Shown here piece by piece: positions 8,730-19,018 of a stretch of 64,000 bases of DNA. The stretch spans positions 1 to 64,000 of the forward strand of contig CALAMQ010000025.1 in NCBI GenBank assembly GCA_937925815.1, given 5' to 3'. Every line of letters starts with the position of its first letter. Position 1 is the stretch's first letter. The position numbers and the translations under genes are program-made. The notes below the pieces were generated by a model. That model ran no database searches and was not told the origin of the DNA. It saw only the letters and a list, made by a program, of their open reading frames with translations. The stretch comes from an uncultured Granulosicoccaceae bacterium (GTDB lineage: Bacteria > Pseudomonadota > Gammaproteobacteria > CALCKW01).

Positions 8730-10034
8730 TCAAGCGTGCGAGGATCTACGCCAGCGCCGCATCACCCAGTTGGCGAGTGCTTGAAGTCCAATGCCGGTGC
8801 GGAACTCGAAAGCCTCATAAAGGAAGCGCCGTGCGTGCACCCCACGCTTGCGCAATTCGCGTTGCAGCGACTCCCTCAGTGCTGTTGGCCCGCAAAACGC
8901 GACGGTATAGCCGGATAATTTCTCGCCCACTTGTGCAGTGATGAATTCGCCGCTGATACGCTCGCCCTCGGAGGAGCACACCGAGCGCAGGTGCAAATTT
9001 GCCTTGGCTGCGGCCAGCGCTTCGATCTCTTCGAGGTGCGGTGCTTCGGCGCGCGAGCGGTAGCCGTAAAACAACGTGACCTCAGGATCAGATGGGCCGA
9101 TGGCGTCTGCCCAGCTCAGAAAGGGTGTGATGCCGATGCCGCCGGCAACCCAGATCTGCGGTCGTTTGGCTCGGTACTGGAAATGGCCGAAGGGGCCTTG
9201 CAGCAGAACGCGCTGTCCTGTGGTCACTGCGTGCCCCAGCCGCTGCGTGTCATCACCCAGGGCTTTGACGGTCACGCGCAGTGATTGGTCGGAGCCGATT
9301 TTCGAAAAGCTGAACGGGTGCGGTTCAACCCGCCCAGCATCAGAGAAACGGAAGACACCGAACTGACCCGGTTGGGGCGCAAGCGCGCGGCCTGAAGGTT
9401 GAAGTGTGATGGCGGTTGCGCCGCCTGTGGGCGTGGCCGAAATGACGGTATACGCCGATGACCGGCTCCACTTGGCAGGCAGCAAGGTCCAGGCATAGGC
9501 GAAGAAACCCGCGAGGCAAAACGCGCCGGTGTAGAGACCTGCCGCGTCGGTCATTGCGAAGGGTTTGAGGATCAGCGTGAAATGCACTGCGCCCACGATG
9601 AACAGGGCGCCCATGGCTTTGTGGGTCCACTTCCAGAAGTGGTAGGGGATGAAAGTCGCAATCGAAATACCGATTAAAATCAGGATGCCGTAGAGGCTGA
9701 TTTCGCCGAGCGACTCGGCGAAGTCGCTGAGTGCGGTTTCGGGGCCGAGGCCACGCATGTCGGCACCGATGGTGTCGTGGGCGAAGAGCGCGGCCAGGGC
9801 GATGATGCCTGCCCATTTGTGTAACACGTAAACGCGGTCGAGCCCGCCGAACAGCGCTTCCACGCCCGGTAGTCGTGTGGCCCAGATTTGCGCCCAGGAC
9901 ATCAAGATCAGCCCAGCCATCCCAAAGTACTGAGAGAGCAGAGCCAGTTTGTCGCTGATATTCGGCAGGGCAAACAGCTGCACGGCTGGGAACAGAGTCG
10001 AGAGCACCAGCAAAGCGATTCTGAACGGTTTCAT
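8730..10034 (-). CDS. ferric reductase-like transmembrane / ferredoxin-NADP reductase-type FAD-binding protein
   Basis: N-terminal TM haem region ([35 protein letters not shown]), FAD-binding HPFSFSK, NAD-binding [17 protein letters not shown]. Confidence 0.88.
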   Translation of the reverse strand: MKPFRIALLVLSTLFPAVQLFALPNISDKLALLSQYFGMAGLILMSWAQIWATRLPGVEALFGGLDRVYVLHKWAGIIALAALFAHDTIGADMRGLGPETALSDFAESLGEISLYGILILIGISIATFIPYHFWKWTHKAMGALFIVGAVHFTLILKPFAMTDAAGLYTGAFCLAGFFAYAWTLLPAKWSRSSAYTVISATPTGGATAITLQPSGRALAPQPGQFGVFRFSDAGRVEPHPFSFSKIGSDQSLRVTVKALGDDTQRLGHAVTTGQRVLLQGPFGHFQYRAKRPQIWVAGGIGITPFLSWADAIGPSDPEVTLFYGYRSRAEAPHLEEIEALAAAKANLHLRSVCSSEGERISGEFITAQVGEKLSGYTVAFCGPTALRESLQRELRKRGVHARRFLYEAFEFRTGIGLQALANWVMRRWRRSSHA

Positions 10035-10334
10035 GGCGTCGGCTATTTGGTCGGTGGGTTTAAACGCGTTTGGGAGACGCAAGCGTGGTACCGGCTCCCG
10101 CAGTCTTTTTATCGTAGGGGCGAGGCAGATGCCTTTCAAGGCGTCAACAGCAGACCGTGCAGGCGGTGCTGCAGAATCAGGTTGTGTGGATGTGCGCCAC
10201 GCGAGTGCCAGACCGTCCTGGTGCTCGCGCAGCGCGGGTTGCGGTCATTTCCATCGTCGCGATTGCCACGTGGAACGGCAGAGCGTTTGTCGATTGGTGT
10301 TGTGCGGTTATAGGCGAGTGTGACGTGTGGTCAA

Positions 10335-10362
10335 AGCCGAGACGCCACTCTGCGTCTCGGCT
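10335..10362. terminator. hairpin downstream of cobT
   Basis: AGCCGAGACGC-CACTCT-GCGTCTCGGCT, perfect 11-bp stem just after the cobT stop; short T-tract on minus strand. Confidence 0.6.
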
Positions 10363-10369
10363 GCCAAGC

Positions 10370-11422
10370 TTATCCCGCGTCGCTCACCCCGGCATCAGCG
10401 AAGGTGTGCATGCCGTTGTGCAGCGCGCAGGCGAGGCGCAACAGCGGCACGGCGGTGGCCGCACCGCTGCCCTCACCGAGGCGCATCGCGAGGTCGAGCA
10501 GGGGTTCTGCGTCCAGCGCTTCGAGAATGGCTTGGTGGCCGGGTTCTTGAGATTGGTGGCTGAACAGCATCCAGGCGCGCGCGCCGGGCAGGATGCGGTC
10601 GGCGGCGAGGGCTGCTGCGGTACAAATGAAGCCATCCACCACCACTGGCAGGCCGCGCTGGGCAGCGCGAAGGTAGGCGCCGGTGAGGGCGGCTATCTCA
10701 AAGCCGCCGAAGGCTTGCAGGCTTGTGAGCGGCGCGGCGCGGGCCTCCGCGTTGACCGTCAGACTGCGCGCCAGCACTTCCATTTTGTGGCGTACGCCGT
10801 TGGTGTCGAGCCCGGTGCCAGGGCCGGTCAAGGTGGCGAGGTCGCCGCCGGTCAGTGCGCAGCCGAGCGCTGTGGCGGCGGTGGTGTTGGCGATTCCCAT
10901 CTCGCCGCCGATGAATACATCGCAACCGGCTGTGACCGCGTTGTCCACTTGCTCGCGGCCAGCGTCGAGCGCGCGCTGGAGCTGCTCGTAGGTCATGGCG
11001 GGGCCGACGGCGAGGTTGGCGGTGCCCGCTGCAACGCGGCGGTCGGTGACGCCAGGCAAGCCCGGTATCGGCTCAACCGTGCCGACATCCACCACCGAGA
11101 AACTCGCGTTGAGTTCACGCGCGAGCACGGAAATCGCGGCGCCGCCTGCGGCGAAATTGGCGACCATCTGTGCGGTCACTTCTTGTGGGAAAGCAGACAC
11201 TCTCTCTGCTGCCACGCCGTGGTCACCGGCGAAGATCGCAATGTGAACGCGCTCTGCCGAGGGTTTGTCCCGGCCTTGCAATGCACTCAATTCCACGGCC
11301 GCCGCTTCCAGCAGGCCAAGAGAGCCCGGTGGTTTGGTTAATTGAGATTGGCGGGCGAGCGCAGACTCGCGATGGGTTTGGCTGGGCGATGCCGCTGGAG
11401 CCTGGAGCCAGTTATCAGTCAC
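10370..11422 (-). CDS. cobT: nicotinate-nucleotide--dimethylbenzimidazole phosphoribosyltransferase
   Basis: [57 protein letters not shown]; CobT family motifs. Confidence 0.96.
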   Translation of the reverse strand: MTDNWLQAPAASPSQTHRESALARQSQLTKPPGSLGLLEAAAVELSALQGRDKPSAERVHIAIFAGDHGVAAERVSAFPQEVTAQMVANFAAGGAAISVLARELNASFSVVDVGTVEPIPGLPGVTDRRVAAGTANLAVGPAMTYEQLQRALDAGREQVDNAVTAGCDVFIGGEMGIANTTAATALGCALTGGDLATLTGPGTGLDTNGVRHKMEVLARSLTVNAEARAAPLTSLQAFGGFEIAALTGAYLRAAQRGLPVVVDGFICTAAALAADRILPGARAWMLFSHQSQEPGHQAILEALDAEPLLDLAMRLGEGSGAATAVPLLRLACALHNGMHTFADAGVSDAG

Positions 11423-11940
11423 AGTTGGGGTCCTTTGAGGAGGTGGGGCAGGCCCGCAATCGCGAGTGCGACGCGGTCTGCCAGTGTTGCAATGTTTTGG
11501 TGAAGCAGGCCGGCCGCGTCGAGGTAGGCGCGGCTGAGTTGATTGTCTGGGGTGACGCCCAAGCTATTCTCGTTGCTGACCAGCACCGTGCTGCCAGGCA
11601 CGCTCCGCAGCGTGTCGCAGAGTGCGCTGCGCTCTGCCGCGAGGTCGGCTGGCGGATCGGCGATCAGGCGGTTGGTGAGCCACAGTGTCAGGCAATCAAC
11701 CAGTACCAGGGTGTCGGGTGCGCTCGCAGCTTTCAAAGCGCCGGCGAGGTCGTTGGGTTCTTCAACGGTGCGCCAGTGCGCGGGGCGCGTGGCGCGGTGT
11801 GCGTCGATGCGGGCTTGCATTTCAGTGTCGAACGCGATGGCCGTTGCGATCACCGTGACCGGTCCCTCGTGGGCCGCTGCGAGCGATTCGGCGAGTGCGC
11901 TCTTGCCGGATTTCACGCCGCCGAGAATCAAGGTTTTCAT
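11419..11940 (-). CDS. cobU: bifunctional adenosylcobinamide kinase / guanylyltransferase
   Basis: [21 protein letters not shown] (Walker A), [15 protein letters not shown]; overlaps cobQ and cobT by 4 nt. Confidence 0.95.
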   Translation of the reverse strand: MKTLILGGVKSGKSALAESLAAAHEGPVTVIATAIAFDTEMQARIDAHRATRPAHWRTVEEPNDLAGALKAASAPDTLVLVDCLTLWLTNRLIADPPADLAAERSALCDTLRSVPGSTVLVSNENSLGVTPDNQLSRAYLDAAGLLHQNIATLADRVALAIAGLPHLLKGPQL

Positions 11941-13436
11941 GTGAAGTCCTCGGGGTTGAGCTTCAGCAGCGGCGCGAGCTTGTGCCAGTCGAGGTGGGCT
12001 TCAACGCTGTCAGCGAGCCGGTCAATCTCCGCGTCGCGCAGCTCGCGGTAGTCAGGCACAGACTCGCGGGCGCGGCTGAGCCCAGCCCAGCTGAGCAGTG
12101 CGGCTTGGCTGGCCGGGTGTTCGAACAGGCCGTGCAGGTAGCTGCCGAGTACTTGGCCGTCTGGGGATTGTGCGCCGTCATCTCGGCCGTCGTCCAAGCG
12201 CACAAGCGGGTTGTTCAGACCTGCGCCCGCGCTTTGACCGACGTGGATTTCATAGCCGCTGATGGCGACGGTCTCACCATTTAGCGACAAAGTGCCGGCG
12301 GCATTTTGCAGCGCTTTGTCCGGCAGCATGGTGGTCTCGATGTCGAGATAGCCGAGGCCTGCGGTGGTGCCGGGCTTGCCTTCAACCCCGTTGGGGTCGT
12401 GCACGGCCTTGCCAAGCATTTGGTAGCCGCCGCAGATGCCGAGTACTTTGCCACCGTAGCGCAGGTGGCGGTCAAGGTCGGTGTCCCAGCCTTGTTCGCG
12501 CAGAAAGCCGAGGTCCGCGCGCGTGGACTTGGTGCCGGGCAGGATCACGAGATCGCAAGCGGGTATCCGCTCGCCCGGCTGCACAAATTGCAGGTCCACG
12601 TCCGGGTGCAGCCGCAAGGGGTCAAAATCTGTGTGGTTACTGATGCGGCGGAACTTCGGCACGCACACGCGCAGGCCGCAGGTTTCGAGGCGTTGGCTGG
12701 CGTTGACCGCGTCTTCAGCTTCGAGGTGGAAGGCTTCGAGGTAGGGCAGCACGCCGATCACCGGCACACCGGTCTTGGCTTCAAGCCAGTCGAGACCGGG
12801 TTCGAGCAGCGCGATATCACCGCGAAAGCGGTTGATGATGAAGCCCTTGATGCGCGCTTGTTCACTTGGCTCGAGCACGGCAAGCGTGCCGTAGAGGTGT
12901 GCAAACACCCCGCCTTTGTCGATGTCGGCGACCACGATGACGTCGGTGTCGGCGGCTTCGGCAAAGCCCATGTTGGCAAGATCATTTTCGCGCAGGTTGA
13001 TCTCGGCCGGGCTGCCAGCGCCTTCGATCAGCACGCGCCCGTAGCGCGCCTGCAAGCGCTGGAAAGCCTCGAGAATCACCGGCATCAGCTTGGGTTTGTG
13101 CGCGTGGTAGGCGCGCGCGTTCAGGGTGCCTGTGGCGCGGCCGTTCACAATCACCTGAGAGCCGGTGTCTGACTCGGGCTTGAGCAGCACCGGGTTCATA
13201 TCAGTGTGCGGTGCGAGGCCACAGGCTTGCGCCTGCACCGCTTGCGCGCGGCCGATCTCGCCACCGTCAGCGCTGACGGCGCTGTTGAGCGCCATGTTTT
13301 GCGGCTTAAACGGCGCCACACTCAATCCACGCCGGTGCAGCGCGCGCGCAATCCCGGTCACCACCGTGCTCTTGCCCGCGTCAGAGGTCGCGCCCTGGAT
13401 CATCAACGCGGCGCTGTGTGTGGGAGGCTTTGCCAA
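11937..13436 (-). CDS. cobQ: cobyric acid synthase (start codon uncertain; annotated TTG)
   Basis: [66 protein letters not shown]. Confidence 0.95.
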   Translation of the reverse strand: MAKPPTHSAALMIQGATSDAGKSTVVTGIARALHRRGLSVAPFKPQNMALNSAVSADGGEIGRAQAVQAQACGLAPHTDMNPVLLKPESDTGSQVIVNGRATGTLNARAYHAHKPKLMPVILEAFQRLQARYGRVLIEGAGSPAEINLRENDLANMGFAEAADTDVIVVADIDKGGVFAHLYGTLAVLEPSEQARIKGFIINRFRGDIALLEPGLDWLEAKTGVPVIGVLPYLEAFHLEAEDAVNASQRLETCGLRVCVPKFRRISNHTDFDPLRLHPDVDLQFVQPGERIPACDLVILPGTKSTRADLGFLREQGWDTDLDRHLRYGGKVLGICGGYQMLGKAVHDPNGVEGKPGTTAGLGYLDIETTMLPDKALQNAAGTLSLNGETVAISGYEIHVGQSAGAGLNNPLVRLDDGRDDGAQSPDGQVLGSYLHGLFEHPASQAALLSWAGLSRARESVPDYRELRDAEIDRLADSVEAHLDWHKLAPLLKLNPEDFT

Positions 13437-13573
13437 GGAGTTGCTCGGTCAGTTTGATGGGGTGGACGGGATTAACCAGGGTGCAGTGTAGGGAATTCCG
13501 CAGGCGCGTGTTTGCCCGTTGCGCTCAGTCCTGTCGCGGCGGCGAAACCACAGTGCGGGTGTGCGACACCGTG

Positions 13574-15454
13574 TCAGCCTTCCCCGCGCTGTTTGGCCTC
13601 CAGCGCTTCCCAGCGTTCCAGGCATTCGAGCAGCTCGGTTTCGAGCGCCTCGAGCCGGTCGATGGACTGCTGCCAGCCCGTCGGGTCGCGTTGGTAGGCG
13701 TCGGCGGCGTTCACGGTCTGCTGGTGCTCGGCTTGTTCTGCTTCAAGCTTGGCGATGAGCGCGGGCAGGCCGTCGAGTTCACGCTGGTCTTTGTAGCTGA
13801 GCTTGGCGGCCTTGGGTTTGGGCTTTTGCGCCGGTGGTGGCGTGACAGCAGCTGCCTTTGGCGCGGTGTTGCTGGGGGCGGCGGTCGGGCGCTGACGCAG
13901 CCAGTCGCTGTAGCCGCCGACGTATTCGTCGATCTGGCCGTTGCCGCTGAAGGAGAGCACACCAGTGACGACGTTGTCGATAAAAGCGCGATCGTGGCTG
14001 ACCAGCAACAAGGTGCCGTCGAAGGCTGCAAGCCTTGCCTCGAGCAATTCCAATGTCTCGATGTCGAGGTCGTTGGTGGGTTCATCCATGACCAACAGGT
14101 TGAACGGCTTGCAGAAGAGCTTGGCGAGCAACAGCCGGTTGCGTTCGCCGCCCGACAAGCGGCGAATCGGCGCGCGTGCGCGCGCCGGCGAGAACAGAAA
14201 ATCTTGTAAGTAGCTGAGCACGTGCGTGCTCTTGCCGTTGATCTCAATGAAATCCGAGCCTTGACCGACGTTTTCTTGCGCGGTGAGCGTGGGGTCGAGT
14301 TGCGCTCGATGCTGGTCAAACCATGCGATGTCGAGCCGCGTGCCGTGCGCGATGCTGCCGCTGTCGGGTTGCAATTGTTTGAGCAGCAACTTGAGTAAGG
14401 TGGTTTTGCCGACGCCGTTCGGGCCAATCAAGCCGAGTTTGTCGCCGCGTTGCAGCAAGAGATCAAAGCCTGCAACCAAGGTTTGGCCGTCTGCGATTTG
14501 ATAGTTGAGCTGTTTGGCCTCGATCACTTTGGTGCCAGAGCGCTCGCTTGCGTCAACCGTGAAAGCCGCTTTGCCGACGTGTTTGAGGCGTGCGGCGCGC
14601 TCGCGGCGCATGGCTTGCAGCGCACGCACGCGGCCTTCGTTGCGGGTGCGGCGCGCTTTGATGCCCTGGCGTATCCAGGTTTCCTCTTCGGCGAGTTTTT
14701 TATCAAATTGCGCGTCCGCTTCGGCCTGGGCGTCGAGGTGCTGTTGTTTGAGCACGAGGTAGCGGTCGTACTCGCCCGGCCAGCTGGTGAGCTCACCGCG
14801 GTCGAGGTCGATGATGCGCGTGGCCACGCGGTCGAGGAACCGGCGGTCGTGGGTGATGAACAACACGCTGCCGTTGAAGCCTTTGAGGGTGTCTTCAAGC
14901 TGTTCAATGGCGGTGACGTCGAGGTGGTTGGTCGGCTCGTCTAGCAGCAGTAAATCCGGTTCATCTACCAGCGCCCGCGCGAGCAACACGCGGCGTTTGA
15001 GACCGCCGCTCAGGGTGTTGAATTCCACGTCGGCCGCGAGCCCAAGACGGCTCATGGCGGTTTCAACGCGTAACAACGCGGACCAGCCGTCCGCGTCGTC
15101 CATGCGCGCTTGCAGTGGGGCGGTGTCAGCGCCGGTTGCAAGCGCAACGAGCCAGGCTTGAACCACGTTTGCCCGCTCACCGAGGCCGCCTGCGACCACA
15201 CAATCGCAGCGGCCTGCGAGGTTGTCTGGCACTTCTTGCGGCAGCATCGACACGGTCAGGCCACGCTGGCGCACCAGGTTGCCTGAATCGGGTGGGTAGT
15301 GTTCATCGACGAGGCGCAGCAGGGACGATTTGCCCGTGCCGTTGCGCCCGACCAAGGCGATGCGTTCGTGGGGCTCGATGATCGCGTTGGCGTTGATCAA
15401 CAGCGGGGAGTCGCCAAACGCGAGGCTGACGTTTTGAAGTTGGAGCAGTGGCAT
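13574..15454 (-). CDS. uup: ABC-F family ATP-binding protein Uup
   Basis: Two ABC domains (GRNGTGKSSLLRL, GPNGVGKTTLLKLL; LSGGLKRRVLLARAL, LSGGERNRLLLAKL) and C-terminal coiled-coil. Confidence 0.93.
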   Translation of the reverse strand: MPLLQLQNVSLAFGDSPLLINANAIIEPHERIALVGRNGTGKSSLLRLVDEHYPPDSGNLVRQRGLTVSMLPQEVPDNLAGRCDCVVAGGLGERANVVQAWLVALATGADTAPLQARMDDADGWSALLRVETAMSRLGLAADVEFNTLSGGLKRRVLLARALVDEPDLLLLDEPTNHLDVTAIEQLEDTLKGFNGSVLFITHDRRFLDRVATRIIDLDRGELTSWPGEYDRYLVLKQQHLDAQAEADAQFDKKLAEEETWIRQGIKARRTRNEGRVRALQAMRRERAARLKHVGKAAFTVDASERSGTKVIEAKQLNYQIADGQTLVAGFDLLLQRGDKLGLIGPNGVGKTTLLKLLLKQLQPDSGSIAHGTRLDIAWFDQHRAQLDPTLTAQENVGQGSDFIEINGKSTHVLSYLQDFLFSPARARAPIRRLSGGERNRLLLAKLFCKPFNLLVMDEPTNDLDIETLELLEARLAAFDGTLLLVSHDRAFIDNVVTGVLSFSGNGQIDEYVGGYSDWLRQRPTAAPSNTAPKAAAVTPPPAQKPKPKAAKLSYKDQRELDGLPALIAKLEAEQAEHQQTVNAADAYQRDPTGWQQSIDRLEALETELLECLERWEALEAKQRGEG

Positions 15455-15503
15455 GCGCGCAGCTTAGCAGGCTTGTGCGTCGTTGAATGCCTGGTTGGGG
15501 CTC

Positions 15504-15534
15504 AAAAAAAAACCGCCTGAATGAGGCGGCTTTT
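15504..15534 (-). terminator. rho-independent terminator of the histone-H1-like gene (possibly bidirectional)
   Basis: CCGCCT-GAATG-AGGCGG flanked by A9 upstream and TTTT downstream on plus; on minus this is a hairpin followed by T9. Confidence 0.9.
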
Positions 15535-15555
15535 GGTGCAAGTCTGATCGGGTGA

Positions 15556-16122
15556 TCAGCGCTTAGCAGCTTTGCGCGTGGCTGGTTTCTTAGCCGGGCT
15601 GCGCTCAGCCGGGCTGCGCTTGGCAACAGTCTTGGTAGCGGCTTTCTTTGCGGGGCTGCGCTTAGCAACGGTCTTGGTAGCCGCTTTCTTAGCCGGGCTG
15701 CGCTTGGCGACAGTCTTGGTGGCAGCTTTCTTAGCAGGGCTGCGCTTAGCAACAGTCTTGGTGGCCGCTTTCTTGGCCGGGCTGCGCTTGGCGACAGTCT
15801 TGGTAGCCGCTTTCTTAGCGGGGCTGCGCTTGGCGACAGTCTTGGTGGCAGCTTTCTTAGCGGGGCTGCGCTTAGCAACGGTCTTGGTTGCTGCTTTCTT
15901 AGCAGGGCTGCGCTTAGCAACTGTTTTGGTAGCGGCTTTCTTTGCCGGGCTGCGCTTAGCAACTGTCTTGGTAGCGGCTTTCTTGGCCGGGCTACGCTTA
16001 GCAACAGTCTTGGTAGCGGCTTTCTTAGCTGGGCTACGTTTGGCTGGTGTTTTTTTCGCGACAGTTTTTTTGGCTGCTGCGGATTTAGTTGGGGTCTTTG
16101 CTGTGGTCTTGCGAGTTGCCAT
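15556..16122 (-). CDS. histone H1-like / AlgP-like Lys-Ala-Pro repeat protein
   Basis: MATRKTTAKTPTKSAAAKK... then ten identical SPAKKAATKTVAKR units (14 aa / 42 bp) and a short basic tail. Confidence 0.9.
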   Translation of the reverse strand: MATRKTTAKTPTKSAAAKKTVAKKTPAKRSPAKKAATKTVAKRSPAKKAATKTVAKRSPAKKAATKTVAKRSPAKKAATKTVAKRSPAKKAATKTVAKRSPAKKAATKTVAKRSPAKKAATKTVAKRSPAKKAATKTVAKRSPAKKAATKTVAKRSPAKKAATKTVAKRSPAERSPAKKPATRKAAKR

Positions 16123-16244
16123 GAGGTTGGTTCTCTTTGAGTCAGTCGAGACGGGCAACTCCATTGCAAATTACGGGCACAAAACCGGTAATCGCTAAAA
16201 ATGTCATGTTCACATGCCAAGCGCGGTTTAGCGAATGGTGATAA

Positions 16245-17096
16245 TCAGAAGCTCTGTTTGGCCTCGATCATCTCGGGCGATTTCTGCCAGCGAATCAGCA
16301 ACTCAGCCAGTTGCCAAGTGCCGTTGCTCAGCGCGCGCTCGAGTCCGCGTTGCACTGCGAGCACAAATCGCGCGCCGCTTTTTGACGTGGCAAACGCGAT
16401 GTATTGCTTGAGTTCACGCGTGCTGAGATCGCGAAATGCAAACATGTGGTGACGAAAGACGTGTTCTTCGACGGCTTCTGCGTACGCGGATAAACTTGGA
16501 ATCGAAGCGTTTGTCATGTCTTGCCACACCAGCGGTGCTTCGTTTGCAGCGCCGCGTTCGGCAACTGAGATGGCCAAGTCAAGTTGCATCAGTAGGCGGG
16601 CGCCGGCTTCTGTCGAACCGAGTGCATCGTCGAGTTCTGACAGCACTTTCAGCCGGTGCTCGGAAGGTGGGGATGCGTCAATGTTCTCAAGAAACGCCTC
16701 ATACTCAACCATGGTGCTGTCCACAGCGGCTTGCTCGGCTGCGAGAATTCGCTCGCCAATGGGCGAGTCCAGCCACGCCATGACGCGAGCTTGGTCGGTG
16801 TCGTCGAGCTGACGTTCTAGCTCGACCAGCATGGCCGATTCACCCGCATCGGTTGAGAATGCGCTGTCGATTGTCGACTGGATTCGTTCGCGCAGTGCGC
16901 TCGATTCTTCTGTGGGTTGCGGCACCAGTGCGAAGCTCGCCTCGAAGGCGCTACGAATCTGCGGTGCGATAGCTGCCACTTGTTGCTCAAGGGCGGCACG
17001 GGTGTAGAGTGCCTGCGTGTCCAGGGCCTGAGCAGTTTGGCTCACTGCGGCGGTTAGAAGTGCTGCAGCAAGTGTCAAATGTTTGCAGATTCGCAT
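16245..17096 (-). CDS. secreted hypothetical protein, DUF2059-like
   Basis: Signal peptide MRICKHLTLAAALLTAAVSQTAQA; alpha-helical body with VMAWLDSPIGERILAAEQ and CTR.. FATSKSGARFVLAVQRGLERAL. Confidence 0.65.
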   Translation of the reverse strand: MRICKHLTLAAALLTAAVSQTAQALDTQALYTRAALEQQVAAIAPQIRSAFEASFALVPQPTEESSALRERIQSTIDSAFSTDAGESAMLVELERQLDDTDQARVMAWLDSPIGERILAAEQAAVDSTMVEYEAFLENIDASPPSEHRLKVLSELDDALGSTEAGARLLMQLDLAISVAERGAANEAPLVWQDMTNASIPSLSAYAEAVEEHVFRHHMFAFRDLSTRELKQYIAFATSKSGARFVLAVQRGLERALSNGTWQLAELLIRWQKSPEMIEAKQSF

Positions 17097-17204
17097 GGGC
17101 GCACGGTTTTGACAGATACTGTTAACAGCGGCACCAGCGCGCAAAACTTGCCCGGTATCGCACTAAACCCTGTTCTAAGGCGTCCACCGACGGAGTGATT
17201 TTTT

Positions 17205-18509
17205 ATGGTCTGGCTTGCATCGCGAAATCAACGCATCGACACGGAGAATGCGTTTCGCGTGGGACCTTTGATTGCTGCGGTAGAAGCGCGCGGGCAGTCT
17301 GTTGTGCGGTTGAATTTTGGTGAGCCGGATTTTCCGGTTCCGGCGCCGATACTCGACTCCCTGAAAAGCGCGCTCGACGGCGGCGCCACGCGATACTGCG
17401 ATCCGCAGGGCATCCCGGCGTTGCGGCGCGCTATCGCCGAGCATGTCGGTGGTCGGCGCGGTTTCGAAGTTGATCCAGAGACAGTGGTGGTGTTTCCCGG
17501 TGGCAAACCCGCGATTGGTTTATCGCAGCAGGTGTACTGCGAGCCGGGCGACGAAGTCATTTATCCAAGTCCGGGCTTCCCCATTTACGAGTCCTTTATT
17601 CGCTATGTGGGTGCGGTGCCTGTGCCTTTGCACCTGGATGCGAGCAACGGCTTTGCCTTTGATCCCGATACGCTTGCGGACTTGATCACGCCGCGCACGC
17701 GGATGGTATTCCTGAATTTCCCGTCCAATCCAACCGGTGGGGTAGCAAGTCAGGCTCAGTTGACGCGCATCGGCGAGGTAATCGACGCCCGCTGTGGGCC
17801 AGATGTGCGTGTGTTTTCCGATGAAATCTACGAGGACATCTTGTTTGACGGGGCGAGCCACTTCTCAATTGCGAGTTTGGAGGCGCTCAGAGCCCGCACG
17901 GTGATTGCCAGTGGCTTTTCCAAGAGCTTCGCCTGGACCGGTGGGCGGGTGGGCTATGCCGTGATGCCAAACCGCGAGGAGGCTGCGTGTTTTCGGCAAC
18001 TCAACATCAATTATTTCTCTTGTGTGCCCGCCTACAACCAAGCTGCCGCCATCACCGCGCTGCAGTCGAGTGAGGTTTGGGACGCCGTTCGCGGTATGAC
18101 TGAGACCTTTGAGCGGCGGCGTGACCTCATGGTGGACAGCCTCAACGCGCTCGACGGTTTCAGTGTGCAGCGCGCCGGGGGGGCTTTTTATCTCTTCCCT
18201 GATATCCACGGAGTGTGTGAGGCATTGGATTTGTCCGGGTTTCACGCCGCCTTGCCCGACGCGTTGCGTGCGCGCACGTCGCCATCGAGCCTGTTCCAGC
18301 TGTTTGCGTTGGACCAACACGGGGTTGCGGCGCTCGACCGTCGGTCATTTGGGCGTATCGGTGCAGAAGGCAAAGACTACTTGCGGGTCTCGATCGCGGC
18401 TGCGGATGCGCAGTTGCTGGCCGGCGTGGCGGCGCTTCGCGACGCGGCAGCGGACGGGCCAGGCCTCGCTCGTTTCCTCAGAGAGAAGCGTTGGCACGAG
18501 ATGATTTGA
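17205..18509 (+). CDS. PLP-dependent aminotransferase class I/II
   Basis: LNFGEPDFPVPAPI, YCDPQGIPALRRAIAEH, NFPSNPTGGVAS, SDEIYEDILFDG, SGFSKSFAWTGGRVGY (PLP Lys). Confidence 0.94.
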   Translation: MVWLASRNQRIDTENAFRVGPLIAAVEARGQSVVRLNFGEPDFPVPAPILDSLKSALDGGATRYCDPQGIPALRRAIAEHVGGRRGFEVDPETVVVFPGGKPAIGLSQQVYCEPGDEVIYPSPGFPIYESFIRYVGAVPVPLHLDASNGFAFDPDTLADLITPRTRMVFLNFPSNPTGGVASQAQLTRIGEVIDARCGPDVRVFSDEIYEDILFDGASHFSIASLEALRARTVIASGFSKSFAWTGGRVGYAVMPNREEAACFRQLNINYFSCVPAYNQAAAITALQSSEVWDAVRGMTETFERRRDLMVDSLNALDGFSVQRAGGAFYLFPDIHGVCEALDLSGFHAALPDALRARTSPSSLFQLFALDQHGVAALDRRSFGRIGAEGKDYLRVSIAAADAQLLAGVAALRDAAADGPGLARFLREKRWHEMI

Positions 18510-18670
18510 TGACAAACGTGTTAGATCTTACGATTTACCCTGTTGGGGGGATGGTGCGCCACTAAAGCGCGTCAGATAATTGTCGATAGGAAGGGTCGGC
18601 AACCGATATCGTATGTACGCATATTTGATTGCTGCCAGATAGTCCTTTAGACGATTGAAGTGGGCGCAAG

Positions 18671-18937
18671 GTGTTTGACGTAAAACAGTTTTTTTGGGTT
18701 GTGGACAGCAATGGCTGTCTCAATGTGGCCAGTGGTCCGAGTGCTCGGTCGCCGGTGTGTGTGTGCAGTGGTGTTGAAGCGGAGCCCGGTCCCCCGGTGC
18801 GGTTGTCCGAGAAACAAGCATCTGCTTTGCAGCAGGCGGCAGCTGATGCGCGACAGGCGCCGCTGACTTTTCTGCATTCGCAAGAGGGCATCACGCTAAT
18901 CAAGCGCATGCTGCACGGCGAGCAAACACTGCACTGA
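18671..18937 (+). CDS. hypothetical 88-aa protein
   Basis: Isolated small ORF between two confident genes; no recognised motif. Confidence 0.35.
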   Translation: MFDVKQFFWVVDSNGCLNVASGPSARSPVCVCSGVEAEPGPPVRLSEKQASALQQAAADARQAPLTFLHSQEGITLIKRMLHGEQTLH

Positions 18938-18976
18938 CCGAAATCCACTGCACGCTGCGCGCTCACGGCGCGCGAC

Positions 18977-19010
18977 GCAAAGTGCCTCTTACGATATCGA
19001 GGCGCTTTGC
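18977..19010. terminator. hairpin downstream of proS
   Basis: GCAAAGTGCCTC ... GAGGCGCTTTGC, 12-bp stem with one G-U pair, 10-nt loop; no long T-tract. Confidence 0.55.
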
Positions 19011-19018
19011 CTTAGACG

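Noticed and set aside
12306-13172. 288-aa plus-strand ORF antisense to cobQ (likewise 13418..14209 antisense to uup and 10157..11341 antisense to cobT)
   Set aside because: Antisense shadow ORFs; compositions mirror the real genes and show no family motifs.
13440-13590. Cobalamin-riboswitch-like words upstream of cobQ on minus (GGGGAAGG..CACGGTG..CACCCGCACTGTGG)
   Set aside because: Spacing between GGGAA and GGTG is wrong, the sequence overlaps the uup 3' coding end, and no downstream B12-box (AGYCNGGAGACCNGCC-type) was found before cobQ.
15600-16060. CRISPR-like regular repeat spacing
   Set aside because: Repeats are contiguous 42-bp coding units with synonymous changes and no unique spacers.
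15572-16198. 208-aa plus-strand ORF (RLATVLVAAFLAGL repeats) and a 305-aa third-frame minus ORF (15303..16220)
   Set aside because: Artefacts of the 42-bp repeat, which has no stops in several frames; the Lys-Ala-Pro frame matches a known protein type.
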